Shown here piece after piece: positions 27,807 through 40,400 of a stretch of 64,000 bases of DNA. Position 1 is the first letter of the stretch, and each line of letters opens with the position of its first letter. Below the pieces are notes generated by a model. That model had not been told where the DNA came from, did no database searches, and saw nothing but the letters and a program-made list of their open reading frames with translations. Source of the DNA: Craspedostauros australis (lineage: Eukaryota; Bacillariophyta; Bacillariophyceae; Mastogloiales; Achnanthaceae); contig JAMXDE010000016.1 in the NCBI GenBank assembly GCA_026770025.1, positions 434,001-498,000 of the forward strand. The letters run 5' to 3'. Both the position numbers and the translations under genes were made by a program.

Positions 27807-29729
27807 TTACGGGGTGTTCGAAGCGTTCCGGCTGGCACCGTCCCCTGTGATGGTGTCATTTTTCCTGCCCTCATCAGGACTGGTCCTCTCATCGGAGCAG
27901 GCCGTGCAGCACGCGCACGAGACGGCCGGCGGCTCGGTGTTGCAGTCCACGGCCAACACTTCGAGCTTCTGCCAAGCATCGCACTGCTCCTGAGTGATCG
28001 AACCCGTGAGTTTGTTGTTGTGCAGCTCCATCTTGGTGAGGTTGGTCCAGGCTTTGGCGAAGTTGTCGGGGATCTTGCCGCTGAGCTTGTTGGAGTGCAG
28101 CCAGCACCTTTCGATGGCCTTGCCCTTCCTGCCCGCCCGAAGCTGCCCTTCGAAGAGATTTTGATGCAGGGAAAGAAACGTGAGCTTTTCGAGATCCCAC
28201 AGGCTCTCTGGTAGCTGTCCTCCCAACTGATTCCGGCTTAGATCTAGGATGCTGAGATTTGGCGTGTCCCAGTCGCTGTGCAGTGGCCCTGACATTGCGT
28301 TGTTGTAACCGATGAATGTTGTCATCGTTTGCGACTCCGTGTACCGTTCATCGAATCCCTCCAACGCATTGTACCGGACCCAGACTTCCTCGATGTGAGG
28401 GAAGTAGGGCAGGGTCCCTGTGAATGAGTTGTTGTTGAGGATAAGGTGCGACAGGCCGTACTGCGAAGCGTTCGTGAGCGGTTCCACCGCCGTCTCCGGA
28501 AGCTTTGGTATCTGTCCTCCAATACTATTATCGGAGACATCGAACCACAGCAGTTTGGGAAAGCTGGCAAATAAATTCGGTGGCAGGGATGCATTGATGC
28601 TGTTGTTCTTGAGACCGACGAAGCCCAGGTCGGTAAGGCTCAGTATCTCCTCGGGGATGGAACCGACGAGGCCCATGGACTCTAATCCGATGGCGGCAAT
28701 GGTGCCGTTGTCGCAGACGATGCCTTCCCAGGTGCATTCGCTGCTGGCGACATCCAGGAACGGTATCTCCCAGGTTCCGCTGCTGGCGTCAAGAACGTCC
28801 CCGCCTGTTGTGGCGTACAAGACGCAGAGGACGTACCGCTGTCGCAGGTTTTGCGCTGAATTGTCCATACCGTCCAGGTTGATCAACCACTCTTTGCACT
28901 GCGACTGAGGCGACGTGGGAGATCGCAAGCTGTCCTCGTTGGAGATGGCATCTATGATTCCATCCAGAAGCTGTAAGAATTGGTCATTGCGCGTTGGCTG
29001 GATGGTCGGCATCTCGGAGTCCTGCGGCCAGTCGAAGGGTGGGAGCGTCGGGGCAACCTCGACCGGCGCCGCGGTGGGAGCTTGCACCGATGCCGCCATG
29101 GTTGGCTTTTCCGACTGCGTGACTCCGACGTCGATTTTGGATGCGCCCGTTGAGTCGCCGTCGTCCAGCGCCACGCCGACGATGATGGCCGCGATTGCCA
29201 GCACGACCAAGACCGCGACGACGATGGCGAATCTCCGCATGGCTGGGTTCTGGGATCCGCACCTGTTCGCTGGCGCGTTGCCGTCGTCAGACGCCTGGTG
29301 AGGAGATTGCTCGGATGGAGCCTCGCTGGTGGCGTTCTGCCCTCCCAGCATCGCGTTCGTATCGGAGCCCGCGGCCACGCTGACCGCCGTGCGGGACCCC
29401 ATTCGAGGTGCCTGAGCATCATACACGGACGCTGCAAGCAGATCCGAAGAGGGCGAGCCGTTCGCCACACCCACTTCAATTCCGCCGTCGCTCGAAGCGG
29501 CACGAGGCTGATTCCACGAGAGCTGCCATCTGCGCTTTGCCTGCGCGTCGCTTCTCTGCGAGTTGCCTGTCTGGTCTGACGGCGCAGACGCTTGGCCAGA
29601 TCCAACGTCCGCGTTCAGAGACGAAGCGCCCCCCGACAAGGCCGAGCGGGCTCCATCGGTGTCCGTGTTGTGGGGTGGACGGAATCTGGTCGAGCGGTCT
29701 TCTTCGATGGTTTGCAGCCACGAACTCAT
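27807..29729 (-). CDS. Leucine-rich-repeat transmembrane protein (diatom LRR receptor-like type)
   Basis: 640 residues from ATG 29729 (MSSWLQTIEEDRST); the frame is open to Met 29972, but the shorter form has an A at -3 and a cleaner start. Residues 1-160 are polar and disordered, presumably cytoplasmic. A single TM helix follows (RFAIVVAVLVVLAIAAIIVGVAL, about 165-188), then a Pro/Thr-rich stem. Next comes an LRR head: an N-terminal cap with RYVLCVLYATTGG, SSECTWEGIVCDNGTIAAIGL, then 8-9 plant-type repeats (GSIPEEILSLTDLGFVGLKNNS, LSILDLSRNQLGGQLP, LTKMELHNNKLTG) and a Cys-rich end (CACCTAC). There is no kinase domain. This type II membrane layout with an extracellular-type LRR is characteristic of the expanded diatom LRR family. 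The ligand and role are unknown; adhesion or surface recognition is inference. Confidence 0.85.
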   Translation of the reverse strand: MSSWLQTIEEDRSTRFRPPHNTDTDGARSALSGGASSLNADVGSGQASAPSDQTGNSQRSDAQAKRRWQLSWNQPRAASSDGGIEVGVANGSPSSDLLAASVYDAQAPRMGSRTAVSVAAGSDTNAMLGGQNATSEAPSEQSPHQASDDGNAPANRCGSQNPAMRRFAIVVAVLVVLAIAAIIVGVALDDGDSTGASKIDVGVTQSEKPTMAASVQAPTAAPVEVAPTLPPFDWPQDSEMPTIQPTRNDQFLQLLDGIIDAISNEDSLRSPTSPQSQCKEWLINLDGMDNSAQNLRQRYVLCVLYATTGGDVLDASSGTWEIPFLDVASSECTWEGIVCDNGTIAAIGLESMGLVGSIPEEILSLTDLGFVGLKNNSINASLPPNLFASFPKLLWFDVSDNSIGGQIPKLPETAVEPLTNASQYGLSHLILNNNSFTGTLPYFPHIEEVWVRYNALEGFDERYTESQTMTTFIGYNNAMSGPLHSDWDTPNLSILDLSRNQLGGQLPESLWDLEKLTFLSLHQNLFEGQLRAGRKGKAIERCWLHSNKLSGKIPDNFAKAWTNLTKMELHNNKLTGSITQEQCDAWQKLEVLAVDCNTEPPAVSCACCTACSDERTSPDEGRKNDTITGDGASRNASNTP

Positions 29730-29914
29730 GTTGTCGGCTTGCACTCGCACGTGAGCGTCTTTCCTCGGATGGTGCTGCGATACCGGGGGTGTCTGCTTGA
29801 GGTTTGAGGGAAAGTGCGCGGGGACGGTGGTCTCCACACGCTTCTTCGCTGCTGGCAATCCAGAGGTTGTGGATTCGAGCGCTGACGCCGTCGCTCGTGT
29901 GGCACGGATGTGGG

Positions 29915-29938
29915 GCACTGCACTGCACTGCACTGCAC
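29915..29938. repeat. (GCACT)n short tandem repeat
   Basis: Between four and five perfect units, upstream of the LRR gene. Confidence 0.9.
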
Positions 29939-30990
29939 ACCAATGGTCCGAAGGGATGGGGTTTGCGGCCAACCGACTGAGGCTATCCGCTATCCGCCGT
30001 GCGCTGCTCTGCTATGGTACGAGCTTTGGTGCGTATTACTCAGTGCGACCTATGGTACCATGCATGCAAGCACGTTGGAGCTCACACTTCCCCTCTCTTC
30101 GCAAGCCTGCGTGTGCTGAGGCGGAAATCGCAGCAGACCAGTTGCCTCTGTTTTCGTCTCGGGCTTTGCTGTTGTCTCTGTGCGTGGCTATCGGTGTTGG
30201 ATCCGTTGCTGCGGTGGGTTTGGGATGGAGGATGGAGGATGGAGAAGATTGAAGTGTGTGGGGTGCCGCAGTTGCCGTCCGCTGCCGTTGTTGTTGTTGC
30301 TGTCAACGTGGTGGTCGCCGGTTCTTGCTTGGGTTGTCTCTTGTCTCCCCCCATTCTCTCTGTGGACAGGTGTTTCTGCGTTCCATCTCTCCACGCTTTG
30401 GTTTCTGTTCTGTTCTCTTTTGGCCACGGCATCGCTGTGGTCGTCCGCATCCTGCTGTTGTGATCGTGTGTTTGTTGTGGGCAATCCATTTGTTTGGCAT
30501 GTCCCATCCATATCGTGTTCTTGTCGCAAGGACAATTACGTACCAGTGAGTTGTACATAAACGGTACTCAGCTTCTGTTTTCTTCCCATTCGTGTCAAAT
30601 TGGATGGGTCAACATCAATCGTGTTTCCCTTCGACGATCTTAGCCCAGTGTTGCCTCATCGAGCCCAGGCTGGATCATGGAGGTTGCATGCGAAATAAGC
30701 CGCAGACGCAGTCAGGCCTGAGAGCTGGAATGGCGACGGACATAGACAGGCTAAAGTTAGGAGTGTTGACTATTCTCTAATGTAATATTATAGAATACCA
30801 TATAATAGAATAGAATAGTAGACTACGTGTTCTCTACTTGGCGATGCATGGCATGGAGGAGTGCAGAGTTACCTACAATTCCCCCCCTGGTGCCGACCAC
30901 GGCTTGGTCGGAGATGTGGTGAGGAGCACAAATGCAAATCTAGTACTACTACGACTTGAGAGTATTTGTCGTAGCAGAGTAGAGGAATCG

Positions 30991-31017
30991 TTTCTTTCTT
31001 TCTCTCTCTCTCTCTCC
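30991..31017. repeat. (TTTC)/(CT)n microsatellite
   Basis: TTTC units running into a pure CT stretch, in the UBR4 3' flank. Confidence 0.9.
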
Positions 31018-31466
31018 TTGAGCTCTGCGCGTGCAGTGTTTATTCCCAGAATGGCGGCGCAGACTACCATCGCGTTGTGTTCTGTGCTTGGATGGTCCCT
31101 GTTGGTGTGTACCGCCCCTTTGTTACATAATGGCTCGTGAGGGTGAGCTTCTCGACAAGTATTCGACGAGGATCACCGAATACGCTGTGTCATCCCGTGC
31201 TCACGCAGCTACGCGCCTGCGTGTGAAACAGCACCAGGTACTGCCAGCCATGGAGCAGTACCGTACTCTCTATCTTGTGTTGCATTCTATTTCGTGTGTT
31301 TCATTCCGTTTCCTTTCCTTTCATTTGGTTTTGTTTCGTTGGGATGGCTGCTGGCTGCTCTCATCATCTCGCTGATGCGTTTCTTTTCGTGGGTGTCCCG
31401 CCAGCATACCAGTGCTGTTGGTCGTTGCCACGAGGACCGAGCAGTCGGAAAAACTGCAGGGTTGCT

Positions 31467-34400
31467 TCATCCACTTCGCCATGCGCCCGCCCCAGCTTGC
31501 TCGTTTGCGAGGACGTCCAAAGCAAGCTCCTCGAAATCTTTCATGCGAACGCAGTTCTTCACGCGAAGGATCCTGCCAAGCACTTCGGCGTACACAGGAT
31601 CGTGCGTTGCCTGCAACAGCTCGCGAAGCTTCCGCAGAACAAGGCCGGCGCCTGTTTCCGACTTGCTTGCGATCTCCACCACCGCCTTGAGCCGGTACTC
31701 CTGCAGCTGCTTGCTGGGGTGGTGACTGCGTACGTCCTCCAATAGCACTCTCAAGAGGTTGGGATCGATCTGAACGGTCGATGGTGATATTGAGAACAGC
31801 GTGACCCAAACGCTCAACAGGTGCACCGCCACCGACGGACCACAAACTGAGCAGTGCGAGGGAGTGAAGAGAGCAGCAGGCAGTGCTCCCATCTGCGCCT
31901 GCCCTGTTCCTTGGATTTCGTGTTCAACGTGCTGCTGCTGCACACGTTGCCTGTCGCCATCGTATTGATACAATGATCCCTCCTCCAGGATGCGCCACGC
32001 ATCCAACCGGCGTTGCAGTTCGCGACACTCCCTGTCAGCCTCTCTCATCAGCATGTGGATGCGCTCGCATTCCTCCGAAGCCTGGCTTGCCGCGCCCGCT
32101 CTATTTGATGGTGGAGTTGACGATGATGAACGTGCGCCGGAACGACCTCCGGAGATCCTGGATGACCCCGGCGGGTTGTCTTGGTCATCGCCTGCAGAGC
32201 CGCGCCTTGTGCCCCCAGAACGGCCCAGATCACCCTCGGCACCATCATCACCGATTCCCAGCACCCCTCGGAATCCTGATTCCTCCACCTGTTGCCCAAG
32301 GCGACTTGTCGTGGACTCAAGCATGTTCGCCTCCAGCAACCCAAGCAGATCGTTGTCATCGTCGCCATGCTCGATCGTCAGGCCGCGTCCAAGGTGGTGG
32401 ATGATGACATCACCTGACCGACGGCGGTCCAACGAATTCGTCTGAGAGCGAATTTGGCGCGCCAGGCGCAACACAGATCTCGTCCTGTCGGACGATGCTG
32501 ATGAAGACCGACCGGGGTGCCGCCTTGGCTTCTCGGGACTCGCGATGTACCTGACCACGGCACCTCGCTTTTGAAAGATGGAAAGACCTCTGCTGTCTCT
32601 CGAATCGCCCTTCTTTGGGTCTGGCGACACGCGTGGTGGGAGGCCCTGGAAAGCTCGGACCATCTGGGACTGAAACTTTCCATGATCGGGGAATGGATTG
32701 AATCTCACCACAGGCTGATCAGAGGCGACAGACGTCACGCGTGCCTTCAGCTTGCTCCGCAGCTTGGTTGCCAACGATGTGCAGCCGAAGAGCAGCTGCG
32801 ACATTCGTTCTCGGTCGTCGTCTGTGCAGATTGCGATTGCGTTCGACGCATCGCCGGCCTTGATTTCAAATGAGAAGCTGCCCGATGCGCAGTAACCGCA
32901 TTCGACGCAAAGGAAGGCATCGAGGCGGTCGTAGTTGATGTGTCGACATTTTCGACATTGGAATGCCACCTCTCCGCAGTTCCCGCAAACCCCATGCGCG
33001 TTGGTGACAATCCGTGTGCAGCGTGGGCAGTGGACGACAAGGGCGCCTTCTGAAGACTTTGACGACGAGCTGCCGGGACGATCGTAGAACTCTGTGTACT
33101 CGATCTTGAGGTTGGCAGCAAGCACGGGCTCGTCAAATGACACGTTGCCTTGTGGAGCTCCTCGAGAGAACTTGAGCACCCCACACTTCCGCCACTGTGG
33201 GGCATAGTCGTCCGACTTGAGCTGCACAGCCTTTGACACGGGACGTTCGGTAGCGTAGATCGTCACCATTTTGACGAAACGACCGCGTGGGTTGCCCACA
33301 TTCATAATCAGGCTGCTCATCGCGACCCGATGCTTCAAGGAGAAGAAGGCACAGAATTCGTTGCTCAATGCTGCGCTCTTGATCGAATCCAACCGCATCC
33401 TGGTAAATGGAGAGACCTGCGAAGGGTGCCATTCGGGCTCCTTGTTGGACTGGCGAAGCGTCTTGAGGAGCGGCACCCTGGTTACTTGTGAGTCGTTTGC
33501 CGATCGGACCGCAGATCTCCGTGGACGTTCATGCTCCTTCGCTGGATCAGTGTTGGTTCGTTCAGTGTATTGGGATAGATAATGCCAGCTGCAATGTGCG
33601 CAATCATGCAGATCGAACTTTTTCCTTCCTTGCCCCATGTGCGCCGAAGGCGTGTTGCTCACTCCCTCCAGAACGAGCCATGCGCCATTGCCTCGGTCGT
33701 ACCGCAGGCAGTTCAGCTGTTTGATCATGTTATCTGATACCGTGGACGCTAGTTGCACGATCAAATGAATGCCACCCAGGTGTTTGATCATCACTTGGAG
33801 AAGGTTGAGGAATTCGATAGACGCCTTGCCATGCACCCCGACGCAATCCAACCAGGCGAAAAGCCGCGTGGTCACAGCCCCTGCACGGTCCTTGTCGAGA
33901 TTTCGTTGGATCCTCGCGGCGATGGTGTGGGCTGCTCTTCGTAGTTCTGGCGTCTTGCCATTGAGAACAAATTCGACCACAAACATCACGATGTCATCGG
34001 AGGAGACCTTGTGCGTACCCAACAGCGCGATGTCCTCGGGTGACGACTGTTCATGGCTTCGGATCAGCGGAGGCGACAAGGGTGTTTCGGTGGTAGTGTT
34101 GTTGTTGTTGTTGGTGGTGGTAGTGGCGACGGCGGAAGTCACTGCCAAGGATTTGCGACCGGGAGACTTCACAGATGATTGGTTGCCTGATGTGCTCTTT
34201 GCAGGCTTTGGTCCGTCTGCTGCCGCTGCTGCTGCTGACGAAAATGCCACACCAATCAATCGGAAGGATTTGGTTTGGACTGTGCCACACAGGACCGATG
34301 CAATCCAGAGCAACGTGACCAGGGGAGCAGCCGCCGCTTCCATCTCCGTCGTGGATCCACCGTCGATCTGCTCCGTCGACGGAAGGCTCTGCAGTCCACA

Positions 34401-37400
34401 AAATTGCATCCAATTCTGCGGGCGCACTTTTATCATCGTCCACAGACTGTCTAGCAGGGAATTTATTTTGGAATGGTCGACGGTGTGGACTGTGCTTTCC
34501 GAAATGAGTTGCGACGTACCGACCAGACCAAATGAGGTGAGATGTTCCCAACGCACCGGTTCTGTGCTGTCGAAATCATCGCGGCAGACGCGGGACTTTT
34601 CCTTCAGCACCAGCGCGGCGTTGAGCAATGGCAGCGCATTCGACAGGAGCTTCCGGACCAAGTGTCCGAAGGCAAAATGGTCACGCACGGAGTTGAAAAC
34701 AGCCTTCTTGCCTCCGCAAAGCTTCTTCAGCGCGTGCTTGGCGGCAGCTTGCACCTCTGGGGGACTGTCGGTGGAAATGCTGATGCTACAGAGCAGCGAG
34801 AGCCAGCGCGACATCCCTTTGGTTTGGTGGCTTGCGATTTCTGTGATCAGTTGGAGCGTGCCTCTCAGCAGCGACTCGCTCCTTTTGGCGCCAGCGTGCA
34901 CATCCATCCAGCTCTGCTGGCATTCATCCCCTCTGATCGGCATGCTCGCAGGGCCTGCCAGAATCTGACGAGAGGCAAAGATCCCGGAGGCAAGATCCTC
35001 CATGATCTGGGCGCGACCATACCTGCACAGAACATCTTTCGATGATGTCCACGAGTCTCCTGTGCCACCGGCAGTTGAAGCAACTGTGCGCGAGCGCGGA
35101 GCTTCCGCTCGTTCTGTCTCAGGCGGCGTCTTGAGACCAACCAAATGGCACAGATGAGAATGAAGCGAAGGTGTCGACGCAGACAGCAGTGTCCAAATAT
35201 GCGATTTCAGAGCGACCTTCGCTTTAGACGATGTTGCGTGAGGCTGTTTGCGCTGAGGCGCCCCCGTCAGCGGTGGCGTTACATTCAATCTTGTCGATGT
35301 TGTTGTCTTCTTCTCATTTTCCCACTGCATGAATTTGCAACGTTGATCCGCTTCCATGCCGCACACGTGGAACGATCTGCCCTTCCTCTCACCGTACGTA
35401 CATTTCCGACGAATGGTTGGGTGGTTGTGGTCTTCGCAACGTGGCTGAGATGCCTTTGAGGCTGTCGATACGGACCCAAACGTCAAAGGCGGAGCGCTTG
35501 CTGTCTCTACTCCCTCATGTGGAATGGATGATCGGAGGTAAAATGCAAGGTCGCACTCCGGTTTGAGAAGATTGACCAGAGCTCGCAATCCAATCTCCAC
35601 CTGGGACTGCTCGTGGAAATTTAAGGAGTTCTTCATCGTCGGTTGCATGAAGGTGTAAGACAGAGTGTGCACAATGCTTGTTGCCAGCCTCTTTGCCCTG
35701 TCGAGCACGCTGTGCTCAGACCTGGAGAACCGGACCAAGTCAAGAAGCAAGCGCAGCACGACGTCTGAGTACGCCGCGCTTCTGTGATTCTTCACACCAC
35801 GAGAGAACACCTCGGAAACCAGCAAGAACAGGTGGTTGGTGAAAGTTTCGTACGACTCGTCGCCAAGCTGCTTTGTGGACCTGTGAGCCTTGCTGTCCTT
35901 CCCCGATGTCCCGACCGGTTTTGAAGCCCTGGTGGAAGGCACCTTGGCTTGACCGCCTGGCCCATCACCGAGCGCATCGCCGGCGTCGCCATCGTCATCA
36001 ACCTCCATGTCCACTTGTTCCACGTCAACGCGGAGCAAGGAGACAGCCCGCATTTGTTGAAACTGGAAGCATGACAGCTGCTGGCCGTTGTTTTGGATGG
36101 TCCTTCCTTCCACACGCAGCGGTTCGTCCTTGGAATGATTGTGTAGCTTGGCGTATTGTGAACCGGATGCCCAGCATGTCTTGCAGATATCGATGTCGAG
36201 CATATCCTCCGGGAAGCAGTAGCGGACCTCCTTGATGGGGTACAGCATGCAGCTGTCACAGCGATACATGACCAGCCTGGTGCGTTGCAGCAGGTTAAAG
36301 AGGTCGGGACGCGTGCTGTCGCTTTCGTGAAAATCGCCGCGTCTGCAGAAGTCGGAAATCGTGCGACAGCAGCCTGCAACAACCGACACTTCTTCTGACT
36401 CAAGCAGGGGACGGATCGCATCGAATTTGGCAAATTTCTTCGTGTGCAACGTCTCGGCGTAGAGGTTGATGGCAAGCTCCGTCAGCGCCAGGTCAACGAC
36501 GCCTCCGCGGGTTCCGTCGATGAAAGCGTTGAACTTCGACTGCCGAGCAAGACCATCTACGATCTTGCAGGCGCTATTGGCAATTGAAGCGCGGCCGTGG
36601 TGCCTTTCCATAATGATCTCTGTTGTCTGGAGGTAGTTCATGGGCCGCTCTCTTGCCACGCTTGCAGCGATCGAAACGATCCGTTGCATCGTCTGAGTTG
36701 GCACCTGCGCGCCCCCGGACTGTTGCAATGAAGCCAGGTATCCCTCGAGGACGTCCGAGCATCCGCTGAGGAGACCTTCATCAATGAATGACGCACACCG
36801 TTTCTCATCTCGTATGGAACGCGTGATGAGAGACTTCGTGCAATCCTGCAGAGCGGAATCGGAACCCAACATGACTTTGCGAACGAGCTCCTGTAGGAAG
36901 CCCTCGTGGTCATCCAGAGACAGCGGCGGCGACGCGCATAGATCGGTCATTTGTGCCATCGCCCACATGGTCGATACCAATCCGGCGCCGTCACGACGAA
37001 GATCAATGCTTGGTAGACGCCGATTGTCGTACCGAATGAGCTCGCCCGCCAAGTCTTGGCCGTCATCAGCTGGTGCAGTCGAAACGAAGTCTGAAATAGA
37101 ATCGTACCCAACCGCGCACACCTCTAGAGCATCGATGACGGGGTTTGACAAGGATGACTCAAAGGATGACCCGAACGCATCGGTGATGGTGACACATACA
37201 CTGCCCGTGCGAACGCCAACGATGATTTCCTCGACGGTGAGTGGAATGCTGTACCACTTCTTCAAGCGCGGCGTGATGTCGATGCGCCGCCCCTGGATGA
37301 TGATGTGTCTGGGAATCGAATCGAGCGACGAAGAGCCGACCAGAATTCTAACACCACCAATGACGAGCTTGGGCTTCGCAACACCGACCTTCTTCGATGG

Positions 37401-40400
37401 ACGCCCACCAGCGCTTTCGTCTGTTGAGAGCGATATCGTGAACGTGCAGCCATTGACGTTGGGGCACATGAGGAAGAGTGACCCATCCCGCGCGAGCAGC
37501 CGTCGCTTGAGGTCACCAGGGTCGCAGCCCAAGCCGTGTCCTCCGAACTGCAACATGTTCGATTCTGAAATATTCTCCATCCTCTCAAAGGCTGTGAGCT
37601 CGTAGACCTGTTGCAGATTGCTTCGCTTGGTTGGATGCAAATCTTCGTTCCTTCTCACGAGCCCGGTCGCGTCGCATTCGTCATGCTGCGTTTGTTCTCC
37701 GAACAACAGCAACGTCCCGTCGGCGCTGTAGCCGCACAGCACAGGGCAATCATCATATGTTGCTTCTCCCGACGCGTTCACTTTTTCGGAGGGCACAGTG
37801 AATGCCCCCAGGCAGTACAGCGATTCCACATTGCGCGTTCTTCGCATGTCTCGACTTAACGTTGGAACGGCGATTCCGCTCCCGATGTGGCTGTTGTTGT
37901 GGCTGCGGTTGTCACGCCCATGGCTGCTTTGGTTGCCGTGAGGCTTGTCTGAAACCGCAGGACGTATTGTGCGCATATGGATCTCACGGTCGTTGAATTC
38001 GACAACAAGTGGAACTGCGCGTTTCCTGGCACACGTTCGCGCAAGGCATGAAGCACGAAAATATCGAAGCTCATCGCGCTTGACGACACCAAGCTCCACC
38101 CAGTGCGTGAATGGGCCAGTGACATCCTCACCGGGCTTCGCTTCGCCATCACCTTCGTCTGGCACCTGCGCAGGGATGAATTCAAAAGTATCTAAGATTG
38201 CGCCATCGTCACTGAGCCTGTGTGCCAGCATGGACAAATCCGACATCTCTTGCAGGAGCAGCCGGCTCTGTTGCAAGTATCGCAGAGTGAAACATCTCGT
38301 CTTTTTCTCCCCTTCATGAGCTGTGCTGCCATCGGCAGTACCACGAACAGCATCGATACTGCCGCTGCTGGCATCTTCGAGCTCGACCTCCATCGAATTC
38401 TTGTCGATCATGGACTCCCCCAGCTGAGCCTCTGTCCGAGTCTGCAGGAGCTCGGTGTCCAACTTCCCATCCTTCGTTACTTTGATCACAGTCTCCAACA
38501 GAGCACCTTCATTCGTCAGGGCGTACATGCGACTGAAGTTCTGCCCACTCTGGGCACTCACGCCCATGTCGGAAGAGTGGCTGGATGGTACGTTTGCGAT
38601 GCGAACGAGTGATGAAGTTGACTTGCCTTGCCACTGCGATACGGGGAAGCAGTTGTTCTCCCGGTCAATCCGCCGCAGATCGAAGAGGCTCAGAGCATGC
38701 TCCAAACAGACCACAACGTGCGATTGGGACTGCGGTATCCATTCACACTGACGCACAGTGCCTTCCAGTATGTCACCATCGGCCGTGGTGGCCTTCAACG
38801 AAATAGTGGCTTCGACTCCGTCAAAACCCGGCTTGATCACACAGCATTTCGCCGAATTTGCGTTCCAAATCAAGAGGTGGCGTTCGTTCGAAGGGCAGAT
38901 GCTGACGCTGGTTGCCTGGAAAGCGAGTTGTGAAACCCCCAGGATAGATACATGTTCTCGTCGTAACCAAGTTTCTCCATATCGGCGCAGCTTTTCGCTT
39001 GCCGTGCCCTCGCCTCCTGCATTGCTGCGAACAGACGAAGACAAGCTTGCGAAAATTAAAGAGGTTGTGCCGATCAGGGCCATGCGTCCACGGCTGTCAA
39101 AAGCGAATGCACTCAGCGGAGTGGCGGCTTTGCCATGTGAGAGAGTGGATGCGTGAGAACGGAATGAATCCACTTCGAACCCCGAGACTTGCAGAAGAAG
39201 TTTGAAATCGCATGGATTCAAGAGCTTGGCCGTGAGGTGGGTGTTGTCCGAGTGTCGTACTCTTGCCTGAAGGCTGATAAAAGCGGATTGTGACCGTTCG
39301 GTGACGCTCGCTGGGACATCCGTGCCAAGACGAGACATGGACTGCTGTGGAGGCGTGAGCGCCTGCCATTCCTGGAAATGCTCCTTGAAGATGGGAAAGA
39401 CGAGCTTCTTCATCGCCTCGAAGTCGATGTGGTTGAGCAACATGTCGATCGTTGAGTGGCTTTCCTTGGACAGCATCGATGCGATTCCGACTATGGCGTC
39501 CAGGTGGTCGACTATGGCAGGCGGCTCTGCTGCCCTGTTCGCATCCTCGTCGCCAATGTCGAACAAGCTTTTGTATGCGCCTTCTGGGACGGGCGACAAG
39601 CATTGGCATGAAACTCGAGAAGTCTCCAACACCCCGCCATCATCGGCACCGCAATCACAGAAGAATGAACTGTAACGTGAATAGGAGACGTCGTGGCCTT
39701 GGTGGCACAGCACCGCGCAAAGCGTGCAGCACCCCTTGTCCCAAACGAGGTCGCACGTGTAGCAATTGTACCAGTGCTGCCCGTGGAACCCTTTCTTCAA
39801 TTTGAACGAACATAGCTTGGGGACCTTCGACGTTGCGTGACGTTTCATGTCTTCGATGCTCTTGTTTGGAGCGTGCGACGGGTTCGGCCATTGCCCCGTG
39901 CTTTCGGCTTCGTCAATGGTCTGACGTGACTGGTTCTTGCGTACCGATCCTGTACTGACGTGTCTCATCGTGTTTTTCAGCTTGCAGAAGTAAGTCAATG
40001 CGTGGGCCAAGTACTTCATCTTTTCCATCCTGACCACCTTGGGCCTTGTCTTTGGCTCGGTCTTGGAAGCCACGAGGGTGGCCTTGAGAGAGCCAAAACT
40101 ATGGAACAGTTCTGCGATCCTGTCGTACATCGTGCAGTAGAGGAACGTCACCGAGGCCACGTCTCGCTTTTCAGCGAAGGGGGTTAAAGTCCATTCATCC
40201 ATGGTTCGCAGCAAGACCGATGCAATCCGATTGCCGTGTTGGAAATCTGGTTTTCCAGGGAATGGCACCAACAGCATTGCCAAGAGCATGGTGACATCGT
40301 GCATGTACTTGCGCAGTCGTGAGGTATCGTGATGTTGGTCAAGGTCCTGCTGCGGCTGATTCTCGTTGCAGATGGTTGCCACCAACCATTTCTCAATGCT

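Larger units (their letters stand above)
29730..31466. other. Intergenic 1.7 kb between UBR4 3' end and LRR gene
   Basis: No gene is recognised on either strand. It holds a GCACT pentanucleotide repeat (29915-29938), a GGATGGA repeat (about 30221-30243) and a CT tract (30991-31017). I searched this stretch by eye on the minus strand for a continuation of the UBR4 C terminus (Cys-rich hemi-RING) and saw none. Confidence 0.5.

Noticed and set aside
30838-31140. 100-codon plus-strand frame upstream of the LRR gene region
   Set aside because: Runs through a CT microsatellite and has no homology-like features.
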